In this document: positions 1-11,815 of the stretch, one piece after another
How the letters are laid out: every line of letters begins with the position of its first letter
How positions within the stretch are numbered: the first letter of the stretch is position 1
DNA from: Rhinopomastus cyanomelas
Lineage: Eukaryota; Chordata; Aves; Bucerotiformes; Rhinopomastidae
DNA length: 64,000 nucleotides
Direction: 5' to 3'
Assembly: GCA_013400115.1 (NCBI GenBank)
Contig: VXBP01003670.1
Span: forward strand, 1 to 64,000
Notes under the pieces: model-generated
The model's database searches: none
What the model was told of the DNA's origin: nothing
Seen by the model: the letters and a program-made list of their open reading frames with translations, nothing else
Position numbers and translations under genes: made by a program

Positions 1-42
1 GCTGAGCTCAGAGGTCTTTTCCAGCCTCAGTCCTTATGTGTG
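1..42 (+). mobile_element. CR1 LINE 3' end fragment, group A
   Basis: The window opens inside the last bases of a group A CR1. The stretch GAGGTCTTTTCCAGCCTCAG matches the 3' terminus of the other group A copies here (for example at 6.8 kb and 13.5 kb). The rest of the element lies upstream of the window. Confidence 0.75.
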
Positions 43-735
43 AAAGTGCAATGAAGAATTTGCTAACGATCACTTCAAGTTAACTGGAGTTCTTGAGTGA
101 TCATCAGTGAAATGTATTCATTAGCCAGCTGCTTAAACTCAGAAATGCAAACCCTGACCTAACATTCGTGGTGATTCCTGTTAAATGCTGTTGTTCATTT
201 AAAACAGCAACAAGAAACCAAGAAATGAAGCACCACTGCATGAAGTTCACAGATAGAAAACCAGGTTATCAGAGTATTCTTGGTAGGAATTGACCTTCTT
301 GGGTCATATGCTTTGATGTGTCTGACAGGTTCTGTGAGTAGAGCAGCAGTATAAGGCCGTGTTGTGGCTTTTTTCATGGGAGTAAATTGTGTGGTGTTAC
401 CAGTTGTTAAATGATTTTTCCCCTGTGGACATGTGAAAGTCATTCTCTTATATACAAGGTCTCTGACAATCCTGTGTGCTTGGAATAAACAAGAAAGGAA
501 GCATCTGTGTTGGGTGCTGAACAATGTAGTGGGATGCTACATTGCTGCTGTGGATAAGTCAATAAGGGTAAGTGTTGTGTGTGGGTTTCCCAACTCGTAC
601 TCAGTCCCTCTGTACCTGTTTTATAACCCGACTCACACCTTGCAGTTTCTGATACGCATGGGATGAATTTTGGGAACTCAGTGCATGGTAAATGCTCTAA
701 TTTGGAGATCTGAAACCAGGTTTTTGCATCTGAGT
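43..735. other. Unique non-coding DNA
   Basis: No repeat, RNA or exon is recognisable. Short open frames on both strands (up to about 109 codons) overlap one another and show no domain or splice context. Confidence 0.5.
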
Positions 736-912
736 ATCACAGGCTGGTGGGATTGGAAGGGACCTCTGAAGATCATGTAGTCAACCAACCTGCCAGAGCA
801 GGGTCACCTAGAGCAGATCCTGCAGGAACATGATCCAGGTGGGTTTAAAATATCTCCAGAGATGGAAGCTCCACAGCCACTCTGGGCAGCCATGCCAGTG
901 CTCCATCACCCT
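736..912 (-). mobile_element. CR1 LINE fragment, group B-like, minus strand
   Basis: Starts with a degraded 3' terminus (ATCACAGGCTGGTGGGATTGG) and runs through GAAGGGACCTCTGAAGATCA and the typical bases complementary to the end of ORF2 (GGGCAGCCATGCCAGTGCTC). Divergence is higher than in most neighbours. The 5' boundary near 912 is uncertain because similarity fades. Confidence 0.8.
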
Positions 913-3900
913 CAAACTGTTATTAGTGGTTCTCAATGCGGTGATAGATGTGGAAAAGAATAGATTTCTTCGAAGAGAAAGGAGAAAAAAAAACTCCATA
1001 ACTGGATTGTTATGATTCAGTGACATTGCTGACGTAGAACTGCTGTCACAGAGTGGAGAAGAGTGGGCAAAAATCTTGAACCAGGGGCACTCAACACAGA
1101 ACTCTTGGTACCACCTAATAGGAACCTAACTGAATGTCTGTGCAGGAAGGGTGGTTGTCTTAGGTGAAGAGGGAGAGGTCTCTCCACAATGCAAATCAAA
1201 GCTGAAGCATATGTGTCTTCTCAAATAATTTCTTGTCTTCACCTTGATTTAGGAAGCCCAGGCAGATCCCTTACTTAATTCACTTATTCAATTTACTTAA
1301 TCTCATCATGTTGAGTTTTCCAGAGATGCTCAGCTGGTAATTTTTTGACATTTCAACATTATTTTATTGGTGAATTTGTACATGTGACTGCTTTTGGAAA
1401 GCTGATTTAACCGTTTCACCACCAAAACAGTCCACAATATTTTGCCTTGCAATTTGCTCCCCTGTGTTTCCCAACATCACAAATACTGTTTTGCAAAAAA
1501 AAAAAAACACCCCACCCCAATTATTTTAAACGTTAAACATCACTGTAGGGCTTGCTGAGGGTACTGTTGTGATGATGGTTGCTTATTATATTTTATATTT
1601 TATATATATTTAGGCAGCAGAGCGTGTCTTATGCCCTTCAGACACATTAAGGATGAAAGGCTGTCCTAATGGCAACTCTTATTATTATGATTTTTTTTCT
1701 TTAAAGGAACTGATGTGTCTCTTGTTTATGGGTTTATGGACATTTTTATTGCAGCAGGGAATTTCTCCACCCTGATTTTACAAGGCAGCAGTAAATGCTG
1801 AGCAGCTGGCATTCTTGCAGCAATATGAATAGAGTCTTTCTTAACATTTCCATCTTCAGAGCAGCAGTTTCAAAATGATAACTTTGATTCCTTAAATAAG
1901 ACACAAATTCCAGGGGGTTTTGCTTTTTAAACATTGCTGACTAGCTGTTAGTCCTTACCTTTCTCTCTTGAAGTTGACAGTCAGCTGGAAAACTGCTGCT
2001 TGTTGCCTCTATTGTGGTGTGAGGAGAGATGAAGTGGAATAAAGTTACTCAAGCAACTGGATCGATAATCAGATTGGATTATTGCAGTGTGTAATGAACA
2101 AATGCAGTGTTTTATGCAATAATGGCAATTTAAACAACGTGTTAAAACATCTGCCAAACAAATAGTAGGTCAAATTTAAAACAGCACTGTGTCACAGAGG
2201 AGGAATAAAATTTACCCAATCCGCTAGGAACCCGCAGAGCGAACAGCAAGTCTCTGCTGGGTGGGAAGGGTCTGGCTGCTGTTATCCTTCCAGGAGATCA
2301 GTGGCCTCTGAGCTGTAGCTTCAAAAAATTACCATGTTGTGCATCTCAGTATAGCTTTAACATAGCCCCCCCCCCAGCATTTAGAAGACTACTTAGTGTT
2401 TAGATTATTCCTGTTAATCCTAATTTATTAAAAAAAAATCTAAATGCCTTTTACTACTTAGATGAGAAAAGGGGGATTTCAGATGAATAGGCACTCACTT
2501 CTGGACAAGTGATGACCAAAGAGCAGGTCTGGAGAAATCTGATTACCCTGTGGAATTCAGATCAGCTGAGCCAGTGGTTTAATACACTGTTTTAATGAAG
2601 TGCAAACCCCACATCTAACTGGGACGGTAAAGACACAGTGATGGAGAAGGTAGCTGGTTTTTTAGTTGCTTGGAGCAGAAGGCAGTATTTGCTGTGACCT
2701 CTTAATGCCTTAATTTACACTTGGACACAATAGCATCACTTGTCTGTGCTGGATGGACAGAACAAGTTAGTTAATATGTTCTGACAAGGTCCTACTATCC
2801 TAATCTGAACAAGGTCTGTCAGTAATTGTCAGTCAACTTTATTTTGGTTTCTTACCTAATGAAGTTCACCTCTGACAGCAGCCTCTGTAAATCCAACACT
2901 GGGTTTTCTCCCTGTGAAGGTAGCAGCAACGACAGAGATCAGTGGCTGAGTTACAGCATCACCTGGTCATCCCTTAGCAGATCACTGGAAATATGGAATG
3001 GAAGTTTAAACAACGAGGAAGGAAGGAATGAAATAAGTCCTAGCAGTGACTGCCATACCTTCCTTTGAATAGCAAAGCTGATTTTCTTTTGTAGTTCAGT
3101 TTCAGTATTTTGGTAATCAAAGGGAATTTGGAATTAGGAATAATTCATTTTTCTCCCCCCCATCATATTGTAGCTGAACATTGGACATGGGTACCACAAA
3201 GAGTATTTCTTTTGCTGTTTGTTATTTCCCCCTCTCCTGCTAACTCACTGGTTTGGTGATTAGCACCACAGCCTTTCACACAGTGTTTTGAGCTCAGTTC
3301 CCTGGCTTCGGTTCACTCAACCTTGACGTAAATCTCCAGTAAGTACTTTGTGAGAGGTTAGCCTTTTGTGCAGGGTGTGTGAGAAATCCTGCCTGACCAG
3401 GTTTGTTACAGAAACCAGTGTCGAATTGCCTTGCCCCAAGTGTTTGAATATGAAAGAGGAGGATGGGGGTGGGGAGAATCGCGCAAAAAAAAAAACCCAG
3501 AAAAAGACCCTCATTCTGCACTTCCAAGAGGCTAATTGTTCGGATCTCTCCACCCCACCCCCGCCCAGTGTTTGGGCTGAGGATGTTTTAGTGCTGTTTT
3601 CTGTGATGTCTGGTACTGTCAGAGCGGCAGGCCATGATTTACAGGCTACAGGTAGAGCAGCGAGTATGTCATTCACAGAATCCGCCTTCCGTGTCTTGCT
3701 TGTTGGGGCTGGTTGCTTTTAATTTAATCTATTTGATCGTGCTATTTGCCTTAGGTGATCAACGACCTTTCATGTAAATCCTAGCCAATCTTACAAAACT
3801 AATGGAGAAGAAGGGGGGGAAAAAACCCAACCCCACAGCAAACCAGCAGCACCATAGCCCTGCTGTTGCTGTTGATGTCAGCCGTGTCTTAGGAAGGCAG

Positions 3901-5034
3901 ATAAGGTATGCAACCCTCCCTTGCCATAAAAAACATCTCCTCCCTTCTGTACATTTTTCTGTTGGGCTCTTTTTAAATTATTTTTGAAAGTTACATCCTT
4001 TAGGAATGGAAACAACACAGATCTGGTTACCTCCGGGTACACAAAAAGATCTCTGCCTCTTCTCCCTTCTCGTATCAGACAGGGAGTTGCTCCCAAACAG
4101 GTTTAAAATTCAATGTCTGAACTTCCCTGTTAGTAACCTCCACATTAATTGCAGTTAAGTGCAAGTAGACGTCTTTTGGATTAACTCTTTTTCATCTGTG
4201 GATCTACAGAGGGTTGGCATAGACACTTTGAGGCTGCAGGCTGCTGAAATGCATCTTGACAAGTCACCCAGTTAATCAATGTGGTAGGAAACTGGAGCAA
4301 TATTGCCTAAGGGGAATGGGGACTTTATGGGCTTTACAAAGCCAGTGGAGAATCTGCACTGGGGAGCTCAAAGCTGGGTCTCCAGCTAAGCAGGTAGAGC
4401 AAATGAAATTCTTCAGAAGGGACACCATGCACGGGGGCTTGCTGTGGTTTTTTTAATGGGCCTACTGACTTCAGAGGCTCTGGCGTGAAGGAAAAGAAAA
4501 GGGAAGAGGAAGAAGGAAAAAGTGCTGGAAGGAAGAGGAGGCATCCTCTGCGCTTGCCAGTCATTATGTTTAGTTGGAATAAAACAATAATAAACACAGA
4601 CTTTGAAGGCTGTTATTGCCTTACTGCCAATTACCTGCAAGAGCCTTGACAGGGAATTACAAGCTGAATTGAAGCCAGGGAGTAAAAGACAAACACGAGC
4701 GCACAGTCTGTCAGTTGTCTTAGTTTCCTGATGAACCTAAAGACTGGCTTTATATGTGTTTTCATCATTCCTTTCTCTGCTTTGATGATACACTAAAAAA
4801 TCAAGTGCTTATCGGGGTGGATTCCAGTAAAAATTGTGTTACAATGCTTTCAAGACCACTTTGCATTTTGTTAAACAACTTCTAAGCACCAAGTAATCTT
4901 GAAATCAAGTGCATTGCTCCAGGCTTTCGAGACAGAATTTTTCATAATGGTTATCAGTATTATCATCATAAAGAAAATTAGGACTTCTTGGCAAGTGAGC
5001 ATTTAAGCCTTACAATTTGGCACTCAAACCCAGA
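913..5034. other. Long unique stretch with simple-sequence tracts
   Basis: The longest CR1-free stretch in the window. It holds an A13 run (1495-1507), a TTTTATA-rich patch (about 1586-1612), C10 (2366-2375) and A11 (3485-3495). The 3.4-3.7 kb part has frames of 118 and 119 codons on opposite strands, but they overlap each other and look like chance. From 4.8 to 5.0 kb the DNA is AT-rich with TAAT and ATCAT words, as conserved non-coding elements can be, but sequence alone cannot show that. Confidence 0.5.
4486..4541. repeat. Imperfect polypurine tract (GGAAGA-rich)
   Basis: About 55 bases almost free of pyrimidines on the plus strand, built from GAAGG, AAAAG and GGAAGAGG words. No perfect repeat unit. 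The long antisense open frames here are a by-product of the biased composition. Confidence 0.7.
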
Positions 5035-5492
5035 AAATCACAGAATGTCAGGGCTTGAACTAACCTTGAAAGATCATCTAGTCCAGTCCCCCTGTCGCAG
5101 AAGGATTCCCTAGATCAAGTCATACAGGAACATGGCCAGGTGGGTTTTAAATGTCTCCAGAGACTCCACAACCCCTCTGGGCGGTCCCTTCAAGTGCTCT
5201 GTCACCCACACTGGGAAGAAGTTCATTCTCATACTGATGTGGAACCTCCTGTGTTCCCCCTCACACCCATTGCCCCTGGTCCTATTATTGGGTGCTACTG
5301 AGCAGAGCCTGGCTACATCCTCCTGACACCCACCCTTTCCATATTTATCAACATTAATGGGGTCACCTCTCATTCTTTCCTCATCAGGGAGATGTTCCCC
5401 TTCATCATCTTTGTGGCTCTGTGCTGGACTCTCAAGCCATTCTGTGTCCTTCTGGAGCTGAGGGGCCCAGAGTTGGACAGATGACAATGTTA
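5035..5492 (-). mobile_element. CR1 LINE, 5'-truncated, group B
   Basis: On the minus strand this copy runs from the ORF2 tail to the 3' end. On the plus strand it begins AATCACAGAATGTCAGGG and continues through GATCATCTAGTCCAGTCCCC and GTTTTAAATGTCTCCAGAG. It holds a 125-codon remnant of ORF2, annotated separately. The 5' end stops at the segment for QLWAPQLQKD. Confidence 0.93.
5110..5487 (-). pseudogene. CR1 ORF2 C-terminal remnant
   Basis: Read on the minus strand, this 125-codon frame keeps landmarks of the CR1 ORF2 tail: QLWAPQLQKD near residue 6, NVDKYGKGGCQED near residue 46, RRFHI.M..NFFPV.VTEH near residue 81 and FKTHLAMFLYDLI at the C-terminus. The full protein is an endonuclease-reverse transcriptase that copies CR1 RNA at the target site. 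Only the part after the reverse transcriptase core is left, so no catalytic residues are present. A block normally found before DPINVD is shortened (ERMRGDPINVD), an internal deletion. The initiator Met has no meaning because the copy is 5'-truncated. Confidence 0.85.
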
Positions 5493-6191
5493 AATTTTTC
5501 CTCTACCCCCTTTAGTAATTTGATTGTCCTGAACTGGTATTTTTAAAATGTAAAGCAGACTTGCATGTGAAATTCAGTTGCAGAGTTGTGTTCTACAGCC
5601 TTCCCCCGTGAGGTTCATGGTCGTCTTGCTCACATTTGCTCTCAAATCCTGACGGATCTAATCTAGGTGCAATTTCTCCTGCTGGCAGTATTCATTTATT
5701 GGGGAGAACCCCACCTCTGCTGCCTTGTACAATAAAATTGTCCCCACTGAAGTGCTTTCAGCCACCAGGAGCTTCTTGCCCCAGTTGCTGGGAAGCAAGA
5801 TAATACATGTTTTATAAATCCTTTTCCTTTTGATGTGAGACTTCTGTCTTTAAACTGCTGGCTAATTGCCATCCTTTTATCTGACATTGCTGTATTTGCC
5901 TTTTGTACTGCTTCTTCAGTGCTGCCCATATTAGTTCTACTTCCCTTCTGGAGACCTCTATTTGTTTTCATTGTTAGGAGGGGGCTTCCATGTTTGCTTG
6001 GGTCTCAAATTCTTCTCCTCCTTCCCCTCCGTTGCTTCTTTGTAATTTCAATATCTTTAAAACTGCCCTAATTAATCCTTAATAATGAAAAAAATACCCT
6101 AAGCCCCAGCTGCCTATTCTTCCCCTACCCTTTTCCTTATGTGCCCTCAATGATGCAGTAACAGCCCCTGCTAGGGTAGATAAAATAACAG
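5493..6191. other. Unique non-coding DNA, T-rich
   Basis: Pyrimidine-rich on the plus strand from about 5820 to 6070, which yields a Leu/Phe-rich 78-codon frame that looks like a composition artefact. No repeat or exon recognised. Confidence 0.5.
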
Positions 6192-6792
6192 TGTGGCCAG
6201 GTGGCACGAAAGGCCAATGGCCTCCTCGCTTGAATCAGCAATAGTTTGGCCAGCAGGACTAGCGACATCATGCTCCCCTTGTACTGGGCGCTGGGGAGGC
6301 CTCCCCTTGAGTACTGGGGGCACTTCTGGGCTCCGCACTTGAAGAAAGAGATTAAGGGGCTGGAGCGGGTCCAGAGGAGCTCTGGGGTTGGGGAAGGGAC
6401 TGGAGGGAAATGCTGCTGAGAAGAGGCTGAGGGAGCTGGGGGTGTTTAGCCTGGAGGAGACTCGGGGAGGACCTCCTCCCTCTCTCCAGCTCCCTGAAGG
6501 GAGGTTGTAGTCAGCTGGGGGTCGGGCTCTTCTCCCAGACAGCTAGCACCAGGATAAGAGGGCAGGGCCTGAAGCTGCCGAGGTTGGATGTTAGGAAGCC
6601 CTTCCTCATGGGAAAGGTGATCAGAGCCTGGACTGGAGTGCCCAAGGCAGTGGTGGAGTCCCCATCTTTGGAAGTGTTTAAAGACAGCCTGGCTGTGGCC
6701 CTCAGTGCCCTGGTCTGGTGGATAGGATGATGTTAGGTTATAGACTGGACTCGTTAGAGGTTTTTTCCAGCCTCAATGATTCTTTGATTCTA
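6192..6792 (+). mobile_element. CR1 LINE, 5'-truncated, group A, about 600 bp
   Basis: Begins with GCCAGGTGGCACGAAAGGCC (ORF2 tail, the ...AQVA.KA.GI... region). It continues through CAAGAAAGAGATTAAGGGGC, GGAGAAGAGGCTGAGG-type sequence and GGATGTTAGGAAGCCCTTCC, and ends TTTCCAGCCTCAATGATTC. ORF2 is broken by several frameshifts, so no long frame survives. The terminal repeat is short and imperfect. Confidence 0.95.
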
Positions 6793-7417
6793 TAGCGACT
6801 CTGGGTTAAAACAAGTGGGCATTAGCCACTTGTTTGCAACAGGTGAAGTATCTGAAGGCTGTGCTGACTACAGCGACAAAACTAAAGCTGAAAATTGTCT
6901 CATTTGCTCTCTGATCAGATAATTTTTGCAGTATTGATTTCCAACTTGACTACCTTTCTAAAGTTAAGAGCATTTCTTTCCTGAATGCAACTTGCCAGTG
7001 TGGACAGAACTGTGAGTTTTGGAAATCTGTTTGAAATGAGCTGTTAATCCCTGGTGGGGTTGTGGGCATTAGGGCTATTATCTTGGTGGTTGAGGTGAAG
7101 AGAGCATTGCTGAGCACTAAAAAGAGGGCTTCTTCAATAGCTCTTCTGGAACTTCTTTCCTGTGCATCAGCCATTAGTTACCAGATGTTTTAAGTTCTTT
7201 GTCTAATAACTATCTCGTATGGTAAGCCTGCAGTGTTAAACGTCATCACATACACATCAGTAAAATCATCCCTTGTGGGTGGATTAGCTTGAGATATGTT
7301 CAGATCAGGCTTTTCCACAGAATCAGGCCTACCACCAAATTGTTGACAGCATTTTCAGATTTCTCAAACTCTTTTCCCCTCCACCCTGCTATATTCATAG
7401 CAGACATTCACGGCAGA
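6793..7417. other. Unique non-coding DNA
   Basis: No recognisable repeat, RNA gene or exon. Confidence 0.5.
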
Positions 7418-7882
7418 TCAAGGGAGATTCTTCTACCCCTTTATTCTGCTTTAGTGAGGCTGCACCAGGAATCCTGTGTCCAGTTCTGGTCTCCTCAATT
7501 TAAGAGGGATAGAGAATTAATGGAGAGTTTTCAACTCAGAGCTAAGAGGATGCTTTGGGGTCTGGAACAACTGCCTTATGAAGAGAGAGAATTGGGACTG
7601 CTTAGTTTGGACAAAAGAAAGCTCCAAGGAGATTTAATCCCTGTCTATAAATAGATGAGGGATGAGTGCCAAGCAGAAAGGAGTCCTCTCTTTTCAGTGG
7701 CATCAGACAGGACAAGGGATAACCGATGTGACCTTGGACATAGAAAGCTTCACCTCAGTCTGAGGAAAAACTTTTTTACACTCAGGGTTATGAAATATTG
7801 GAAGGGGTTGTCCAGGGAGCCTGTGGAGTCCCCTTCTCTGGAGATGTTTCAGACCTGGTTGGATGTGGTTTTGTGCAGCTGA
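7418..7882 (+). pseudogene. CR1 ORF2 C-terminal remnant with one in-frame stop
   Basis: About 154 codons stay in one frame, interrupted only by a TAG at 7652-7654. Landmarks in order are LYSALVRLHQESCVQFWSPQ, LPYEERELGLLSLDKRKLQG, DLIPVYK, then after the stop LHLSLRKNFFTLRVMKYWKG and SPSLEMFQTWLDVVLCS at the C-terminus. This is the ORF2 tail after the reverse transcriptase core. The 5' truncation removes all catalytic motifs. One stop over this length suggests a younger copy than most here. An open frame extends upstream of 7418 to 7289 but has no CR1 similarity there. Confidence 0.85.
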
Positions 7883-7990
7883 CAGAGGCTTTTCAGACGT
7901 TTCTGCTTTTCAGTGATTTGTATCCTGCTTGAGCAGGAGGATTGGACCCAAAAGCCTTTGAAGGCCCCTTCCAACCCTAATAAACTATGT
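7418..7990 (+). mobile_element. CR1 LINE, 5'-truncated, group F
   Basis: Runs from the CCCTTTATTCTGCTTTAGTG segment of ORF2 to a 3' end with GGCCCCTTCCAACCCTAAT. It differs from its neighbours in the 3' UTR (TTGAGCAGGAGGATTGGACC) and resembles the copy at 45.7 kb. Little of the terminal 8-bp repeat is left. Confidence 0.9.
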
Positions 7991-8118
7991 AAACGGTGTG
8001 TATATTATTGTACAAGTAATGCACTTTTTGCATTTGATTTTGTCATCTTGAAGTGAAGCTGCTGTGTAAGTCTGGAAATACCTTTACTGTAGAGCACCTG
8101 CAATAAGTTTGAAGTACT

Positions 8119-8214
8119 TTTTTAATATATGTATTTTATATATATATGTAACATGCATTTTATATGTATATATAATTATATATATTTTTTAATCTATATA
8201 TATGCTAAAATATC
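8119..8214. repeat. AT-rich low-complexity tract, (TA)n-like
   Basis: About 95 bases of alternating TATATA, TATGTA and TTTTTTAA words, nearly free of G and C. Such tracts are prone to length changes and slippage. Confidence 0.85.
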
Positions 8215-8381
8215 CTGCTTTATAGAGATATGCAGCTAGACTGTGCTACTGTGGTGATTTGCATAAATTTATTCATCACACTTGCAAGGAAACTTTCTTG
8301 TTATCTGCTTAAGATTTCTTAACTGCTAACAAACCCAGGCACAACTTCTGAGCTTGAGCACCTCAGCAGTCCAGGAGTGGA

Positions 8382-8678
8382 GTAGGGAGAGCTTGGCTGT
8401 CTTCTCCCAAATTACTAATGATAGGATTAAGGGAATTGGCCTCAAGTTGCATCAGAGGAGGTTTGAATTGGATCTTTGGAAGAAGTTCTTTCCTGAGAGA
8501 GTGGTTGGGCACTGGAACAGGCTGCCCAGGAAGGTGGTGGAGTCTCTGTCCCTGAAGGCGTTTAAAAACCGAGTAGCTAGAGCCCTTGAGGCCATGGTGT
8601 AGGGTTTAGGGAGTTGAGGGCTGGACTTGGTGATTGTGGAGGTCCTTTCCAGCCAAGGTGATTCTATGATTCTATGAC
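8382..8678 (+). mobile_element. CR1 LINE, 5'-truncated, group C
   Basis: Starts near TAGGGAGAGCTTGGCTG and ends with a clear ATTCTATGATTCTATGA terminal repeat, the best kept one in the window. The 3' UTR holds GGCCATGGTGTAGGGTTTAG, the group C signature. The ORF2 piece is listed separately. Confidence 0.95.
8384..8602 (+). pseudogene. CR1 ORF2 extreme C-terminal remnant
   Basis: About 72 codons remain open to the natural stop (TAG at 8600-8602). Visible landmarks are FSQITNDRIKG, HQRRFELDLWKKFFPERVVG and SLSLKAFKNRVARALEAMV at the C-terminus. The same tail (ITDDRMRENGFKFHQGRF) appears in the copy at 34.6 kb. Only the region past the reverse transcriptase is present. The intact tail reflects short length, not function. 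Confidence 0.85.
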
Positions 8679-9715
8679 AGCTGTCACCTCAGGATGCTGC
8701 TGCTGTTAGTTTTCATCACATCTGAGGATTCATCTGAAGGCGGTCACAGGGTGAGAAGGTGGTTGGAGTGGAAGGCTGAGATTTGTCACTCAGCTTTGTT
8801 GTCCATGAGGTAGGAAACCTTTTGACGTAAGGCACAGCTCAACCAAAGGCTGCAGAATGTCATCTAAAGTTAGGCATGTGGTTAATTTCATGCAGCCTAA
8901 TGTTAGTACAGAATTTAAAGCCTTTTTTATTTTTCCAACTGTGATATTTATGATGTCTCAACCAAGGATTTCTTGCCCTCTGAGCTAAATTACAAAGCAG
9001 TGCCACAGACCATGGACTTCATTGTGGTGTGACAGCATCTAAAACCTCAGTCGAACCTTCTTCAGGATCTCGTGTTTTCTATTCTAAGCCTAAAGACAAC
9101 TCCGTGCTGTAAGTGAAGATAAATAGTGCAGCACCATCAACATCCTGTTATGCTGCAACTGCGCAAAACCATTAGTTTGGTCACTTACTGGTACCCTAAT
9201 GCTGGGTCTGGTGGTGAGCGTTAGGGAACATATTAGAGACCAGTTTCTTTTATGTTCCATTGTGGTTTATCCAGTCTGCAAAGGAAATGCTCACTTGCCT
9301 TCTCCTGTCAGCCAAGTTTTTGGCTAGGTTTTTCCTAGGGCTAGGAGGAGTTATTTTGGTTCAGAATTTATTTTTGGTGTTGTTCCATAGTGGTCAGCAG
9401 ACAGTTTATTTTCACTATTTCATGTGCAGGGTGTGACAGGGTCTGAACAGACTAAAGCTTCTTGATGGACCTTCGTATATCTTAGCATTTTCATTGAGCC
9501 CTCTGAAATCACCCACATGTTTAAACTCTAAATTTTCCCCCAACCTAAATCATTCATTATTTTCTTTAAAGAAAAGCGGAGAGGCAGCTGCAGCGGACTC
9601 TTTTACTCCAGTCTCACTTCAGTCGTGAATGAATGTGAGGCAAAGCATGAGCTGTGTGACTGTGATACTGAATGGGTAGGCAAGGTAAGGAAAGCTTGGT
9701 GCTCTTCAGTTGAGG
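8679..9715. other. Unique non-coding DNA
   Basis: About 1 kb of ordinary sequence with no long open frame, repeat or RNA gene that I can recognise. Confidence 0.5.
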
Positions 9716-9885
9716 TCTTGAAACAGGCTGCCCAGGGAGGCTGTTGAGTCATCATCCCTGAATGTGTTTAAAGATCATTTAGATGTGATGCTTTGAGATC
9801 TGGTCTAGTGGTGACCTTGGATAGAATAGGGTTATTGGTTGGACTCAGTGATCTCAAGGGCCTTTCTCAACCTGATTTGATGACC
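9716..9885 (+). mobile_element. CR1 LINE 3' fragment, group E-like
   Basis: Contains GAAACAGGCTGCCCAGGGAG, GAATGTGTTTAAAGATC and TTGGTTGGACTCAGTGATCTC, matching the last part of ORF2 and the 3' UTR. The terminal repeat has decayed (CCTGATTTGATGACC), which suggests an old copy. Confidence 0.88.
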
Positions 9886-10047
9886 GTGCTGTGCACATCC
9901 ACCAAGTACTTGCTTAAATTGATGCCACTCATCATTCCTCTGCCCTCCATGTGTACCCAGAGCTTAGGTTTCAGCATGTTTTCTGGGGGCAGTGTGTTAG
10001 CTGACCTCAACTTTGAACAGCCACCGAATTTACGTAGAGCCATTCAA

Positions 10048-10156
10048 GGGGCTGTGGGCAGTCTGGTCTGGTGAGTGATGGCCCTGCTTGTTGTAGGTGG
10101 GGGCTGGACTAGATGATCCTTTGGCAGTCTCTTCCAATCCTATGATTCTATGATAC
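10048..10156 (+). mobile_element. CR1 LINE 3' end fragment, group F
   Basis: A 109-bp 3' end: GGGCTGTGGGCAGTCTGGTC, then GGGGGCTGGACTAGATGATC, then CCAATCCTATGATTCTATGA. It is almost entirely 3' UTR. It lies in the same orientation as the copy at 9.7 kb but has a different 3' UTR, so it is a separate insertion. Confidence 0.9.
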
Positions 10157-11227
10157 TAAAAGAACAATCCTACGAGCAGGTCTGTAAGCCTCCTTTGTTC
10201 ATTTTTAACACCATTTACAGAAGTGAAGGGACTTAATGAGTTCATTTTAAATTGATTATTGATCCAGGTGAAGCATATCATAACCCCAGTGTTCAATGTG
10301 TTGTCTTGTTTTTGAATCTCTGCTTTTGGTACTTTGAAATAACTAGGTTCCTTCACTCCTGACAACTGCTGGATGTTGTTACTCAGGCTTTAGAAACTGG
10401 TTGACAAAAGCGAATATGAGGGTGTGCTCTGAAGGGCAGACCTGCATACCGCTGAGGATCGAACAGAGATATTGCCTCTGCAAAATTAATCTAGCAAATC
10501 CCTTTTCTTATTCCTACATAAGCATTCCAAAAAATCCTTTTATTTTGCTGGGGTTGAATTTCTTCAGTCTATTAATAATGTGAAGACCCTTGCAATTCCA
10601 TTGGCACAGGAAGAAATCAAATGTGTATCCAAGAGTTTCAGCACCAACTTCAGCTTGGGGAGAGGAAGGAAGGAGGACAGTATCCCCACTTTTATCAAGT
10701 CATGTGAACTACGGAACGACAGTAGTTCTAGATTTAAAACTCGTCCCTCATAATTTACAAAATTATGTAATGTAGTTTGAAACATGATTTACAATTACTT
10801 ATTAGCATAAACAAATATGGAAGGTTTAATTCAGTGACCCTAGAGCAAAGGTGTTTGGAACCTTGTTATTGATGATATTTGGGTTAATTAGAAACAGTGG
10901 GAAGCTGGAATTGAAAGCCAGTGGTTAATGCATTTAGCAGTTAGTAGCTGCTTGAAAATGGGTCTCATGTAATTTGTGTGCGTGGAATTGTGCATCTTCT
11001 CATACTCATAATTCCCATTCCATTTTCTGACTCTATGAACATTTGATGCTGGGGTTCCATACAGTTTTGTAATGCTGAGGGTTCACCTCTGTCTTCGTGC
11101 TTCGGTGTGAGTCGATTCTTCAGTTGGTAAATGCATTCTGAATGTTACACAGTATCTTCTTGTGTTTTACTGTTGGTGGATAGTGAAACGGAAATGGTCA
11201 CACCAGTACAAACAAGAGTTTTCACAC
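10157..11227. other. Unique non-coding DNA, AT-rich
   Basis: No recognisable gene or repeat. Short frames of 60-73 codons on both strands overlap and have no support. Confidence 0.5.
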
Positions 11228-11815
11228 AATCACAGAGTCATTGAGGCTGGAAAAGACCAGCCCAGGACCTAACATCACCACAATCAGTGAGACCAGGGCA
11301 CTAAGGGCAACAGCCAGGCTATCTTAAACACCTCCAGGCATGGGGACTCCATCACTGCCCTGGGCAGTTCATTCCAGGCTCTGATCACCCTTCCTGTGAG
11401 GAGGTGCTTCCTAACATCTAGCCTAACCATCCCCTGGCTGTTTCTGGCTCTGCCCTCTCATCCTGGTGCTTGTTGCCTGGGAGAAGACCTGAACCTTTCC
11501 ACCTGGCTGCAACCTCCCTTCAGGGAGCTGTAGAGAGGGAGAAGCAGCCCCCCCTGAGTTTCCTCCAGGCTAAACACTTCCAGCTCCCTCAGCCTCTCCT
11601 CATCAGACTTTCCCTCCAGTCTCTCCCCCAGCCTCATTGCTCCTCTGGACCCGCTCCAGCCCCTCAATCTCTTTCTTGAAGTGAGGGGCCCAGCACTGCC
11701 CCCAGTACTTGAGAAGAGGCCTCCTCAGTGCCCAGTACAGGCAGAGAATGACATCCTTAGCCCTGCTGACCGCACTATTGCTGATCCAAGCCATTGGCCT
11801 TCAGGGCCACCTGTG
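11228..11815 (-). mobile_element. CR1 LINE, 5'-truncated, group A, about 590 bp
   Basis: The plus strand starts AATCACAGAGTCATTGAGG (terminal repeat, reversed) and reads into GCTGGAAAAGACCAGCCC. It then passes CACCTCCAGGCATGGGGAC, ATTCCAGGCTCTGATCACCC and CTTTCTTGAAGTGAGGGGCC. The minus-strand frame keeps YWALRRPLLKYWGQCWAPHF and FKKEIEGLERVQRSNEAG before breaking. Near 11790 about ten bases expected after CCAAGCC are missing. Confidence 0.95.

Noticed and set aside
3317..3722. Pair of 118- and 119-codon frames on opposite strands
   Set aside because: They run over an A11 run and a C-rich tract, so the long frames reflect composition; no domain seen.
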